This document shows positions 7,649 through 16,112 of a stretch of 64,000 nucleotides of DNA, piece after piece. Made by a program: the position numbers and the translations under genes. Each line of letters opens with the position of its first letter. Position 1 is the stretch's first letter. The notes below the pieces were generated by a model. It was given only the letters and a program-made list of their open reading frames with translations. It was not told where the DNA came from and ran no database searches. The DNA is taken from contig CANSMW010000005.1 of NCBI GenBank assembly GCA_947648215.1, forward strand, positions 1 through 64,000. Reading direction: 5' to 3'. The stretch comes from an uncultured Clostridium sp. (GTDB lineage Bacteria > Bacillota > Clostridia > TANB77 > CAG-508).

Positions 7649-8845
7649 CTATGTAATATATGGTAATGGATTGACATACGTACCATTTAATAATACACCA
7701 AAGTGTAAATGGTTTCCTGTTGAATATCCTGTAGAACCTACAGAAGCAATTTTTTGTCCTGCTGATACTTTTTGTCCATTTGAAACATTAATAGAAGCAC
7801 AATGTGCATATAAGGTTACTAATCCATTTCCATGGTCAATCATCAAATAATTTCCATATCCTCCACCACAACTACATTTGGTAGAAACTTTTTTTGGATA
7901 ATCATGTGAACAAGTATTAGAAACTTTAATAACCGTTCCACTGTCTGCTGCAATAATAGGGATTCCATGAGAACCTGCTAAATCTAGTCCTTTATGGTTT
8001 CTTGAACCAACTCCTCCACCTGGTGAAGAACGAACTCCAAAGTAAGAAGAAATTCTAGAATATGCTGGACATGGAAATTTTAACTGCCCATTAAATACCG
8101 CTCCTGGTTTTTTATTGGCTGCGGCTAATGCTGCAAGTCTTTTCATTTCTGCTTCTGCTTGATCCATTTCTTTTTGGTATTCATCTATTTTATCTTGTAG
8201 TGCCTTTTCTTCTGCTGATAATTGTGCTACTTTACTATTTTTCGTTGTTTTGGCATTTCTTAATTTTACATTTTCTTTTTCTGCATTTGCTTTTGCTGTC
8301 TTTACTTTCGATTTTTGTTCATCTAGCTGTGTTTTCTTCTCCTCAATGGTTTGCTTTTCCTTTTCAATGGACTCAATTAATTGATTATCATAATCCACTA
8401 TTTTTTCAAACATAAATAAACTAGAAAGAAATTTTAGTGGACTTTCTGGGTTTAATAAAATATCCCAATATGAAATAGAACCTGATGTATATTGTGCCAC
8501 AATTCTATCTTCTAAGGCTTTTTGTTGTTCTTCTTGTTTTGCCTGAGCTTCCTCTAATTCAGTTTGGGCTTGTTTGATGGAAGCCTCTAGTTGTTTTACT
8601 TCTGCATTTAATCGGTCCAATTCTTCTTGGCTTTCCGATATTTGTGCATTTAATTCTTCAATCGCTGATAATGCCTCCGACTTTTCTTCTTTTACATCTT
8701 TTAATTGATCTTTGGCATCTTTCATCTCATTTGCTGCTTCATTTTTTTGGTTTTGTAAATCTGTCATTGAGGCAGCAAAAATACTTACATTTAGACTTAC
8801 ACACATCACTATTATCATCATAATTGCTATTATTTTTCTTTTCAT
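7649..8845 (-). CDS. FtsEX-linked murein hydrolase (coiled coil + M23)
   Basis: A 398-residue secreted protein: signal peptide (MKRKIIAIMMIIVMC to about residue 25), a long heptad-rich coiled coil (about 30-245), and a LytM/M23 peptidase domain at the end. Zinc ligands are visible in SRNHKGLDLAG and GNHLHFGV, with YAH in between, so the domain looks active. Family members (EnvC, PcsB, CwlO types) are held inactive and triggered by FtsEX across the membrane. Its gene lies 17 bases after ftsX, which supports that partnership. Confidence 0.9.
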   Translation of the reverse strand: MKRKIIAIMMIIVMCVSLNVSIFAASMTDLQNQKNEAANEMKDAKDQLKDVKEEKSEALSAIEELNAQISESQEELDRLNAEVKQLEASIKQAQTELEEAQAKQEEQQKALEDRIVAQYTSGSISYWDILLNPESPLKFLSSLFMFEKIVDYDNQLIESIEKEKQTIEEKKTQLDEQKSKVKTAKANAEKENVKLRNAKTTKNSKVAQLSAEEKALQDKIDEYQKEMDQAEAEMKRLAALAAANKKPGAVFNGQLKFPCPAYSRISSYFGVRSSPGGGVGSRNHKGLDLAGSHGIPIIAADSGTVIKVSNTCSHDYPKKVSTKCSCGGGYGNYLMIDHGNGLVTLYAHCASINVSNGQKVSAGQKIASVGSTGYSTGNHLHFGVLLNGTYVNPLPYIT

Positions 8846-8862
8846 CTGTTTTCCTCCTTTTT

Positions 8863-9777
8863 TTATACCTCTAAATATTTTCTCATCGATATACTACTTC
8901 CAATTACACCAATTCCCATACCTAAAATTAAATACACCATAATGAGTAATCGGAACATATCGGAAAAAGTAACAAATGTAATTTCTAATTTTTTAATCAC
9001 TTCAGATTGTTCTGCATTTGGAATCACACCATTATAAATCATTCCTACAATTAAAATAGCAATTCCTGCTGCAATCAGTCCGATTAGAATTCCCTCTACA
9101 ATAAAAGGTCCACGAATAAAACTATTGGTTGCTCCTACATATTTCATAATGGAAATTTCTTTTCTTCTTGCATGCACAGTAAGTTTAATGGTATTAGAAA
9201 TAATAACAACCGCAAACAAAATTAAAATTACCAATAATGCAAATGTAAAATAACGAATGCCTCTTCCTATTTTCATAATGGTTGCAATGGTTTCGTTACT
9301 ACTACGAATTCCATTTGCATGCATGTTCTCTCCTACAATTTCTGTAATCTTACTTTGTATTTGTTCATTTAATTCTAGGTTCGATAACGTAATACGGTAG
9401 GAATCTGGTAAGAATTCACTAGACATTCCCTCTAAAGCACTTGCATTGTTTTTCAAATTCTCTTTATATTCGTTAAATCCATCCTCTTTGGAAATAAACT
9501 GAACACTATTAATTCCTTCAATTTTTTTAATTTCTTCGCCAATTTCACTAATACGTTCTTCGGTTGTTCCTACTTTAAAATAAACTTGTACCCCTTGTGC
9601 CTCTTCTACTGTACTCATAATATGGTTAATATTTTCTCCGATAATAAAGAATACACCAAAAATAAGCATACACAAAAACATAACTGTTATTGCTGACATA
9701 GTTGATTTTTTATTCTTAAATACATTTCGTATTCCTTCACCTATAAAATAGCTTACTACATTATATTTCACTGTCAT
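8863..9777 (-). CDS. ftsX: Cell-division ABC transporter permease FtsX
   Basis: A 304-residue membrane protein with the FtsX layout: cytoplasmic N-terminus (YFIGEGIRNVFKNKKST), first helix, a large outer loop (about residues 50-165), then three helices with ARRKEISIMKYVGATNSFIRGPF, the coupling-helix motif. With FtsE it transmits ATP hydrolysis to the M23 hydrolase encoded next. ATG 9777 is preferred over the in-frame ATG 9795 because AAGGTGGGT precedes it and the protein then starts like other FtsX. The gene overlaps the end of ftsE by 17 bases. Confidence 0.9.
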   Translation of the reverse strand: MTVKYNVVSYFIGEGIRNVFKNKKSTMSAITVMFLCMLIFGVFFIIGENINHIMSTVEEAQGVQVYFKVGTTEERISEIGEEIKKIEGINSVQFISKEDGFNEYKENLKNNASALEGMSSEFLPDSYRITLSNLELNEQIQSKITEIVGENMHANGIRSSNETIATIMKIGRGIRYFTFALLVILILFAVVIISNTIKLTVHARRKEISIMKYVGATNSFIRGPFIVEGILIGLIAAGIAILIVGMIYNGVIPNAEQSEVIKKLEITFVTFSDMFRLLIMVYLILGMGIGVIGSSISMRKYLEV

Positions 9778-10448
9778 ACCCACCTTTTTTATCATCTCTT
9801 ACGATATTACCTTTTTCAATCTGAATAACTCTTTTTTTCATTCGATCGACAATGTCTTTTGCATGAGTGGCAACAATAACCGTTGTTCCCCTCATATTAA
9901 TTTCATTTAATAACATCATAATATCCCATGCAGTATCTGGGTCTAAGTTTCCAGTTGGCTCGTCTGCAATTAACATAGAAGGATTATTAACTAGTGCACG
10001 AGCAAGTGCTACTCTTTGTTGCTCTCCTCCTGATAATTCATTTGGATACATTTTTGCTTTTTGGCTTAGGCCTACCAGTGATAGTACCATAGGTACTTGT
10101 CTTCTTATATGCCTTGGGGATGCTTTTACAATATACATAGCAAACGCAACATTTTCATATACGGTTTTATCGGGTAATAACCTAAAATCTTGAAACACAA
10201 TTCCCATACTTCTACGTAAATAAGGTACTCGGTTCTTTTTTAAGAAAGTAGTATCTTTTCCGTTAATAATGATATTACCAGAAGTTGGCTCTTCTTCTTT
10301 TAGAATTAGTTTGATTAAGGTTGATTTTCCGAGAACCGGATGATCCTACTAAGAAAGCAAATTCTCCTTTTTCAATTGTAAAATTTGCACTATGTACAGC
10401 CTCTGTTCCTGTATCATACTTTTTCATTACATTTCTAAATTCAATCAT
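9761..10448 (-). CDS. ftsE: Cell-division ATPase FtsE, +1 shift at CGG in Walker A
   Basis: FtsE powers FtsX. Read straight from ATG 10448 (AGGAGAG site), translation follows FtsE for 39 residues to LVGSSGS, meets CGG (10331-10329) and ends after 57 residues. Skipping the C of CGG gives GGA (Gly) and restores Walker A as GSSGSGKST, then the rest: FQDFRLLPDKTVYENVAF, LSGGEQQRVALARAL signature, Walker B MLIADEPTGNLD. The shifted product is 228 residues, the usual length. All catalytic motifs are intact apart from the one extra base, so I treat it as one gene. Either +1 frameshifting at CGG or a sequence error explains it. Confidence 0.85.
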
Positions 10449-10540
10449 GTTTTCTCTCCTATATAAAGTTGTCCTATTATATATCCTCTCTAATAATACC
10501 AGTAAAATTGTTTTATTGCAATACCAAAATAAGAAAAAAA

Positions 10541-10574
10541 TACACAAATTCTTCTCATTATAAGAATTTGTGTA
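10541..10574 (-). terminator. Terminator after the transketolase genes
   Basis: A 13-bp perfect inverted repeat (TACACAAATTCTT and its complement) with an 8-base loop. T runs follow it on both strands, so it can end minus-strand transcription from the transketolase genes and separate them from ftsE. Confidence 0.75.
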
Positions 10575-10671
10575 CTTTTTGGGAGATTATTAAATTTTTA
10601 TGACATTTTTATGACATAAATTTATAATTTTAGCACTATCATAAATCATGTACCTATTTTTCTTAATACTT

Positions 10672-11609
10672 TTATACACTTTTGATTTCTTTTATAATTC
10701 CATCCTTACATAACCCAAAATATTCTAATAGCTTCTCTGCTTTTCCGGGATTTGCCGAAGGTGTCTTTCATTCCTAGTCTTGTTACTTTACATGGGTATT
10801 CTTCGGAAAGCACTTCACATACCGCACTTCCTAATCCGTTTATAATACTATGGTCTTCTATGGTAATTAGTCGTTTGGTTTCTTTGGCGCATTTTACAAT
10901 TAATTCACGGTCAATTGGTTTTATGGTATGAATATCGACTACACGAATGTGGATTCCTTCTTTTTCTAGTTCTTCTTTTGCCATGATTGCTTCTGATACC
11001 ATAAGTCCTGTTGCAAATACTGTGGCATCGGTTCCTTCTCCTATTTGAATACCTTTTCCTAGTTCAAAGTGTTGTTTTTCATCGTAGATGATTGGGGATT
11101 TTAAACGTCCTAAGCGAACATATACCGGTCCTTGTATTTTCAAGATTTCTTCGATTGCCCATTTGGTTTGGGTATCATCAGATACACTTACAACAGTCAT
11201 ATTAGGAAGTCCTCTCATTAACCCTATATCTTCTAGCATTTGATGGGTTGCTCCATCTTCCCCGACAGATATTCCTGCATGGGTAGCACAGATTTTTACA
11301 TTTAAGTTTGGGTAGCAAATACTGTTACGAATTTGGTCATAGGCTCTTCCTGCTGCAAATATGGCAAAAGTGCTAACAAATGGTATTTTGCCACAAGTTG
11401 CCATTCCGTGCTGCAGTTGCTACCATGTCTTGTTCTGCAATTCCCATATCGAAAAAACGATTTGGATATTTCTTTTTAAACACACTGGTTTTGGTTGCTT
11501 CTGCTAGGTCTGCATCAAATACGACAATCTTGTCGTTTGTTTCGCCTAGCATGGCTAATTTTTCTCCATAACTTTCTCTTGTTGCAATTTTTATTTCTTG
11601 GTTCATCAT
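10672..11609 (-). CDS. Transketolase C-terminal subunit, two +1 shifts at CGG
   Basis: The C-terminal half (pyrimidine-binding plus C-terminal domains) of a split transketolase, which moves two-carbon units in the pentose phosphate pathway together with the upstream N-terminal subunit. From ATG 11609 it reads IKIATRESYGEKLA, FFDMGIAEQDMVATAA, then CGG (11408-11406); skipping C gives GMATCGKIPFVSTFA and the frame continues to AKS followed by a second CGG (10747-10745), after which skipping C restores GKAEKLLEYFGL and a stop at 10672. The product is 311 residues, normal for this subunit. Without shifting, a 78-residue stub results. Confidence 0.85.
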
Positions 11610-11644
11610 TTTATCTCCTCTCTACTGGATCCTTGTTTATTTGT

Positions 11645-11697
11645 AAGAACCCCCAGTCAGCTTTGCTGACAGCCCCCTTAAATAAAGGGGCCTTTTT
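11645..11697 (+). repeat. Two-hairpin dispersed repeat, copy 1
   Basis: Copy of a repeat with the plan AAGAACCCCCAGTC, variable hairpin, GACAGCCCCCTTAA, then a CCCCTT/AAGGGG hairpin and a T run. The first stem here is GTCAGC/GCTGAC. It lies between the two transketolase genes and points against them. Confidence 0.85.
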
Positions 11698-11708
11698 CTT
11701 GTATTATT

Positions 11709-12533
11709 CTATATTTCGCCTAAATCGTGCATTGCGGTATTGTACTGTTCTTCGTTTGGTGCTTTTCCGTGCCATCCTACTTGGTTTTCCATAAAGCTAA
11801 CACCTTTTCCTTTTATGGTTTTGGCAATAATAGCAGTGGGGGTTCCTTTTATGGTTTTAGCTTCGTTAAAGGCGTTTATGATTTCTTCTATGTTATGTCC
11901 ATTTATGTTTATTACATGAAAGCCAAAGCTTTTAAATTTTTCATCAATTGGGTATGAACTCATAACTTCTTCTATGCTTCCATCAATTTGTAAATTGTTG
12001 TTATCTACAATCACGCATAGATTATCTAGTTTGTAATGGCTCGCACTCATGGCTGCTTCCCAAATTTGTCCCTCTTCTATTTCGCCATCTCCTACTAAAC
12101 AATACACACGGTTTCCGTCCTTATTTAATTTCGAAGCCATTGCCATTCCATTAGCACAAGATAAACCTTGTCCTAAAGAACCCGTACTCATGTCTACACC
12201 GGGAATATGTTTCATATCTGGATGTCCTTGTAAAACACTATCAATTCCACGAAATGTCAATAGTTTTTCCTGATCAAAATATCCTCTTTGGGCAAGGGTA
12301 CTATATAGGGCTGGTGAAGCATGTCCCTTTGATAAGACAAATCGATCTCTTGCTTGTGAATCTGGTATCCTAGGGTCAATGTTCATTTGGTTAAAATACA
12401 ATACTGTTAAAATATCGGCACAAGAAAGAGAACCACCTGGATGACCAGATTTTCCATGGTATACTTCTTTCACAATGCCGATACGAATTTGATTTGCAAT
12501 TTTTTCTAACTCTTGTACGTCCGTTATTTTCAA
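11709..12533 (-). CDS. Transketolase N-terminal subunit
   Basis: A 274-residue thiamine diphosphate-binding subunit. It shows the substrate loop KSGHPGGSLS, HASPALYS, and the ThDP/Mg motif GDGEIEEGQIWEAAMSA followed by DNNNLQIDG, and ends as these half-proteins do. It pairs with the C-terminal subunit encoded 99 bases downstream. The start is TTG at 12533, set by AGGAGTGA upstream; no ATG lies near. No in-frame CGG occurs. A copy of the dispersed hairpin repeat separates the two subunit genes. Confidence 0.92.
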   Translation of the reverse strand: MKITDVQELEKIANQIRIGIVKEVYHGKSGHPGGSLSCADILTVLYFNQMNIDPRIPDSQARDRFVLSKGHASPALYSTLAQRGYFDQEKLLTFRGIDSVLQGHPDMKHIPGVDMSTGSLGQGLSCANGMAMASKLNKDGNRVYCLVGDGEIEEGQIWEAAMSASHYKLDNLCVIVDNNNLQIDGSIEEVMSSYPIDEKFKSFGFHVININGHNIEEIINAFNEAKTIKGTPTAIIAKTIKGKGVSFMENQVGWHGKAPNEEQYNTAMHDLGEI

Positions 12534-12710
12534 AAAAAATCACTCCTATCTCATTTTTTCTTTATCTTATCATATGAGCATAAGAAAAACAAGATGAAAT
12601 TTAAAAACAAGTTTCCAATCCACTCCAAATTGCATAAAATAATGTATAGCAAAAACCATTTTGGTAGATACTAACTTATGGCACCAAAAATGAAAGGAGA
12701 CTTTTAGGGC

Positions 12711-13565
12711 ATGAAATCCGTCTGTGTAAAAAGCAATAATAAATATATCATTGACTATCTACTAAAAGAATTTTCAAATATTAACCTAGAACATATCTAT
12801 TTATCCAATCTTTCTTTTAAGATTTATCATAATGTGATTATTCATTATACTGGTGATGATATTGCTACTTTCTATACTTATGTATGTGATATTTTAACAA
12901 AATGTATTCTCTTTTTTTATGAAAGAAAAATGGTAAAAAACTTAATTCGTTATCATTATTTTTATTTTAACGATATTGAAAAACAAACCATTTTAGATAC
13001 TTGTTTTGAAGCGTTTCATGAACCAGAACTTTACGAAGAAAAATATAAATCTATTTTTTCTTCTTTTGATCGATACCTATCAGAACATCATTCGATTGTA
13101 CTTTCGGGGTTTGTCAATTTTCGATTACAAGAATATCGTGACCTGTTAGATTATCATACCGATTTATCGGTTAGTAATTTTCTAATTGAACGCGAATACC
13201 ATGAATTTATCGATATTTTACATTTATATGTAGCCTCCAAAGAAAGTTCTACTAATGTCATTCATCTAGTCTATCGTAATAAGGATTCAATTTTACTTGA
13301 TGGAAATAAGGATTTCATCCCTATTGATACGAATCTTTCCAATGCAACCTACTTATCGGATATTTCTTTTTCTTCTAATGATTACTGTTTAAATACCTTG
13401 TTAACGCTTTTACCAGAAAAACTATATATCCACTTAATCCATGAATATGAAGATGAATTTATTACTACTTTAAAATTAATTTTCGATTCTCGAGTTTCCA
13501 TTTGCACGGATTGCGATATTTGCCACGTGTATCGTTTAACCAGTAAACAAGTTTCCAAAGAATAG
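12711..13565 (+). CDS. ytxC: YtxC-like sporulation protein
   Basis: A 284-residue cytoplasmic protein similar to the putative sporulation protein YtxC: central VLSGFVNFRLQEYRDLLD, then SNFLIEREYHEFIDILH, and a C-terminal part with CTDCDICHVY. The biochemical role of this family is not known; it occurs in endospore formers. It is on the plus strand, divergent from transketolase, with AAAGGAGA before the ATG. No membrane segment is visible. Confidence 0.75.
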   Translation: MKSVCVKSNNKYIIDYLLKEFSNINLEHIYLSNLSFKIYHNVIIHYTGDDIATFYTYVCDILTKCILFFYERKMVKNLIRYHYFYFNDIEKQTILDTCFEAFHEPELYEEKYKSIFSSFDRYLSEHHSIVLSGFVNFRLQEYRDLLDYHTDLSVSNFLIEREYHEFIDILHLYVASKESSTNVIHLVYRNKDSILLDGNKDFIPIDTNLSNATYLSDISFSSNDYCLNTLLTLLPEKLYIHLIHEYEDEFITTLKLIFDSRVSICTDCDICHVYRLTSKQVSKE

Positions 13566-13575
13566 GTAAAATCTC

Positions 13576-13604
13576 TTTACTCCATACAAATTATACGGTA
13601 TAAT
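13576..13604 (+). promoter_or_regulatory. Promoter of the GT2 gene
   Basis: TTTACT (13576-13581) and TATAAT (13599-13604) with a 17-base spacer, 21 bases before the glycosyltransferase start. Good match to a housekeeping promoter. Confidence 0.65.
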
Positions 13605-13625
13605 AGCTTGTATGGAGGTTTATTT

Positions 13626-14594
13626 ATGGAAAAAGATATAAAATTAGTTACCATTCTTGTTCCTGCTTACAATGAACAAGAAGTATTACATATGCTATAT
13701 GAAAGACTAAAAAATATTATGGACAACCTTTCTTCTTACCGTTTTGAAATATTGCTGGTAAATGACGGAAGCAAAGATAATACCTTAGCTGTTATGAAAG
13801 AGTTACGAAGTATGGATAATCGCATTTGCTACTTAAACCTTTCTAGGAATTTTGGAAAAGAAACGGCCATGATTGCTGGTCTTGATTATGCCAAAGGCGA
13901 TTGTGTGATTATTATTGATGCGGATTTACAAGACCCACCAGAATTAATTCCCGATATGCTAAAGCTTTGGGAAGAAGGTTATGATGATGTATATGCCAAA
14001 AGAAAATCTCGAAAAGGAGAAAGTTTTTTAAAGAAATTTACCTCAAAAATGTATTATAAAATGTTACAAAGTGTTACCAATATCGAAATTCAAAAAGATA
14101 CTGGTGATTTTAGGTTGCTTGATAGGCGTTGTGTAGAAGCTCTAAAATCCATTCGTGAATCGCAACGTTATACCAAAGGGCTATTTAGTTGGATTGGTTA
14201 CAATAAAAAGGAAATCTTATTTGACCGTGACCCACGTGCTGCTGGAAAAACAAAATGGAATTATGGGAAATTAATTAATCTTTCCATTGATGGCTTAACT
14301 TCTTTTACCACCACCCCTCTACGATTTTCCGCTGTTATGGGAATTTTGGTTTCTCTTGCTGGTTTTATTTACATGCTAGCCATTATTATAAAAACCATTA
14401 TTTATGGAATTGACGTTCCCGGATATTCGTCTACCATGGTAGTTATTCTATTCCTTGGTGGAATTCAGTTAATCTTTTTAGGGGTAATTGGTGAATATTT
14501 AGGAAGAACCTTTAACGAATCCAAACGTCGCCCTATCTATTTTGTGGAACGTTATAATGAAGAAAAAGAAACCAATGAAAAATTGAATTCGTAA
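13626..14594 (+). CDS. Bactoprenol glycosyltransferase-like GT2
   Basis: A 322-residue membrane glycosyltransferase of family GT2, DPM1/GtrB type, which moves a sugar from a nucleotide donor onto undecaprenyl phosphate. The GT-A domain begins VTILVPAYNEQEVL, carries the metal-binding IIIDADLQDPPEL, and ends with the RESQRYTKGLFSWIGY and RAAGKTKWNYGKL segments of this subgroup. Two C-terminal membrane helices follow (about residues 225-250 and 262-287). ATG 13626 with GGAGG is chosen over an in-frame ATG 18 bases upstream. The stop codon is shared with the first bases of a dispersed repeat. Confidence 0.9.
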   Translation: MEKDIKLVTILVPAYNEQEVLHMLYERLKNIMDNLSSYRFEILLVNDGSKDNTLAVMKELRSMDNRICYLNLSRNFGKETAMIAGLDYAKGDCVIIIDADLQDPPELIPDMLKLWEEGYDDVYAKRKSRKGESFLKKFTSKMYYKMLQSVTNIEIQKDTGDFRLLDRRCVEALKSIRESQRYTKGLFSWIGYNKKEILFDRDPRAAGKTKWNYGKLINLSIDGLTSFTTTPLRFSAVMGILVSLAGFIYMLAIIIKTIIYGIDVPGYSSTMVVILFLGGIQLIFLGVIGEYLGRTFNESKRRPIYFVERYNEEKETNEKLNS

Positions 14595-14644
14595 GAACCC
14601 CCAGTCGCCTATCGGCAACAGCCCCTTAGGTAAAGGGGCCTTTT
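14593..14644 (+). repeat. Two-hairpin dispersed repeat, copy 2
   Basis: Same plan as copy 1 and in the direction of the upstream gene; its first AA belongs to the TAA stop of the GT2 gene. The variable stem is GTCGCC/GGCAAC with one mismatch. The GGGGCC-T run end can act as a terminator. Confidence 0.85.
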
Positions 14645-14698
14645 GGTTTGTTATTACAAATATGTCTTTTTATAAAAGAGGAAGGATGGAATAATGTT

Positions 14699-15374
14699 AT
14701 GTCGAATTTTGTGTTGAAAATAATTGCCATGGTTACTATGTTTTTTGACCATTTGGGATATGCCCTTTATAGTCGTTTTTCAAATTTTAATTATGTGGGG
14801 CGAATTGCCTTTCCTATTTTTGCTTTTGGCATTAGTGAAGGGTATGCCCATACCAAAAGCAAAACCAATTATTGCATCCGTTTATTCATGTTTGGGGTTA
14901 TTTCACAAGTACCTTTTATGTGGTTTAATTCGATGTTCCGAGCAAACTCTCGGTTTAAACATTTTCTTTACTCTATTTTTAGGACTACTTGCCATTATTG
15001 GTTATGAGCAATGCAAAAATAAAGGAATTGGCATACTATTAGTTGCATCCCTTGCCTTAACTGCTGACTTTTTCAAAACCGATTATGGGTATTTTGGTGT
15101 ATTAATGATTTTCATTTTCCACATATTTAAAGAGAAAAAATGGCTTATGAACCTATCCTACATAGCCTTATGCCTTGTAAAATACATACCACTTGCCCTT
15201 ACCACAGGACTATATTTCGAATACGGACTATTATGGGCCTGCACTATTCTGCCTCTTGTCTTCATCCATTTCTACAATGGCGAAAAAGGACCAAATATGA
15301 AATATGCTCTATACACCTTTTATCCAGTGCATTTAATACTATTGTATGTGTTCCATACATTATTTATCGTGTAA
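14699..15374 (+). CDS. traX: TraX-family membrane protein, +1 shift at CGG
   Basis: A TraX-family protein (related to the F-pilin acetylase; the role in Firmicutes is unclear). From ATG 14699 the frame reads LKIIAMVTMFFDHLGY, YVGRIAFPIFAFGISEGY and LFMFGVISQVPF, then CGG at 14951-14953 (residue 85). Staying in frame ends at 15007 with an unrelated tail; skipping C gives GGT (Gly) and continues GLNIFFTLFLGLLAIIGYE to FYPVHLILLYVFH at the usual TraX end, 224 residues in all. About seven membrane helices. The stop overlaps a dispersed repeat. Confidence 0.82.
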
Positions 15375-15428
15375 GAACCCCCAGTCGTTCTTCGAACGAC
15401 AGCCCCCTTAAGTAAAGGGGCCTTTTTT
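15373..15428 (+). repeat. Two-hairpin dispersed repeat, copy 3
   Basis: Same plan; variable stem GTCGTTC/GAACGAC, 7 bp perfect. Begins within the TAA stop of traX and ends in six T residues, so it can also terminate traX transcription. Confidence 0.85.
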
Positions 15429-15490
15429 AATAGTTATTTCTTCGGAGCATTACCCAATTAAAGCCTCCTTTATATTTTGCACATAAAATG

Positions 15491-15519
15491 TTTACTATGC
15501 TATGTTTTTGTGATATAAT
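15491..15519 (+). promoter_or_regulatory. Promoter of the orphan 15.6-kb gene
   Basis: TTTACT (15491-15496), 17-base spacer ending in TGA, TATAAT (15514-15519), about 50 bases before the start of the next gene; it has an extended -10 TG. Confidence 0.6.
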
Positions 15520-15571
15520 ACCCTTGTTGCAAAGAAATGCAGTTTTTATTTTGGAAAGGAGAGAACATAGT

Positions 15572-16033
15572 ATGAGTGATTGTACTGTAGCAAAAGCAGT
15601 TTTTGATTGGAATAACAGTCAAAAGCGGTTACTTGAATTAACGGAACTCATGAAAGAGGCTTTTGTTGTGTTTGATTATGAAACTGCTTGGTGTTGCAAG
15701 TTAGATCAGGTAACACCTGTGGTGGAAAAATATTGGGCGAAATTTTCCCAATATCATGTTGATTTTGGGGAACCTGATTATGACAAAGTGTGGGAGAAAT
15801 CTCTTCGAGTGTCAAAAGCTTTCATCACCCGCAAAGATTTCAATAAATTTCTTACCCCTTATAAAGAGACCATTGAAAAATGTGCCGATGAGCTTTCAAA
15901 AGAGGTGGAGAAAAAACGCCAGCACATTGTCAGCCTCTATGAGAATTCTGAGTATTTTTCCGAAAGTTCAACATCTTTTATTTTCAAACAGGGAAATATT
16001 CAGAATGCCATCATTCAATTCTTATTGTCCTAA
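15572..16033 (+). CDS. Orphan protein, unrecognised; only unshifted in-frame CGG
   Basis: A 153-residue soluble, helix-rich protein that I do not recognise. It starts at ATG 15572 after AAAGGAGAG and ends before a terminator. Segments such as KLDQVTPVVEKYW and KSLRVSKAFITRKDF have no motif I know. Its codons are richer in G and C than the neighbours (for example GCC, CGC, CAG, AGC), which hints at recent acquisition. Codon 19 is CGG (15626-15628), read through in frame as Arg; a shift there would give a stop four codons on. It is therefore the one exception to the CGG pattern in this window. Confidence 0.6.
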   Translation: MSDCTVAKAVFDWNNSQKRLLELTELMKEAFVVFDYETAWCCKLDQVTPVVEKYWAKFSQYHVDFGEPDYDKVWEKSLRVSKAFITRKDFNKFLTPYKETIEKCADELSKEVEKKRQHIVSLYENSEYFSESSTSFIFKQGNIQNAIIQFLLS

Positions 16034-16055
16034 TGGACAGCAAACATTGTTCTAA

Positions 16056-16088
16056 GAAAAAGAGCGGATTTCATATCTGCTCTTTTTC
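16056..16088. terminator. Bidirectional terminator between the orphan gene and gpr
   Basis: A 10-bp perfect stem GAAAAAGAGC with its complement and a 13-base loop. The stem itself supplies A runs on one side and T runs on the other, so it can serve both convergent genes. Confidence 0.7.
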
Positions 16089-16112
16089 GAATATTAGAAT
16101 TTAAATAGTTTT

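Noticed and set aside
10300-10360. Classical prfB-type programmed shift with internal Shine-Dalgarno and stop codon
   Set aside because: The eight sites have no stop codon in the A site, no shared upstream SD-like element and no shared P-site codon.
12711-14594. In-frame CGG in plus-strand genes ytxC and GT2
   Set aside because: Each CGG seen there lies across two codons (TCG-G, ACG-G, GAC-GGA and similar), so neither gene contains the codon.
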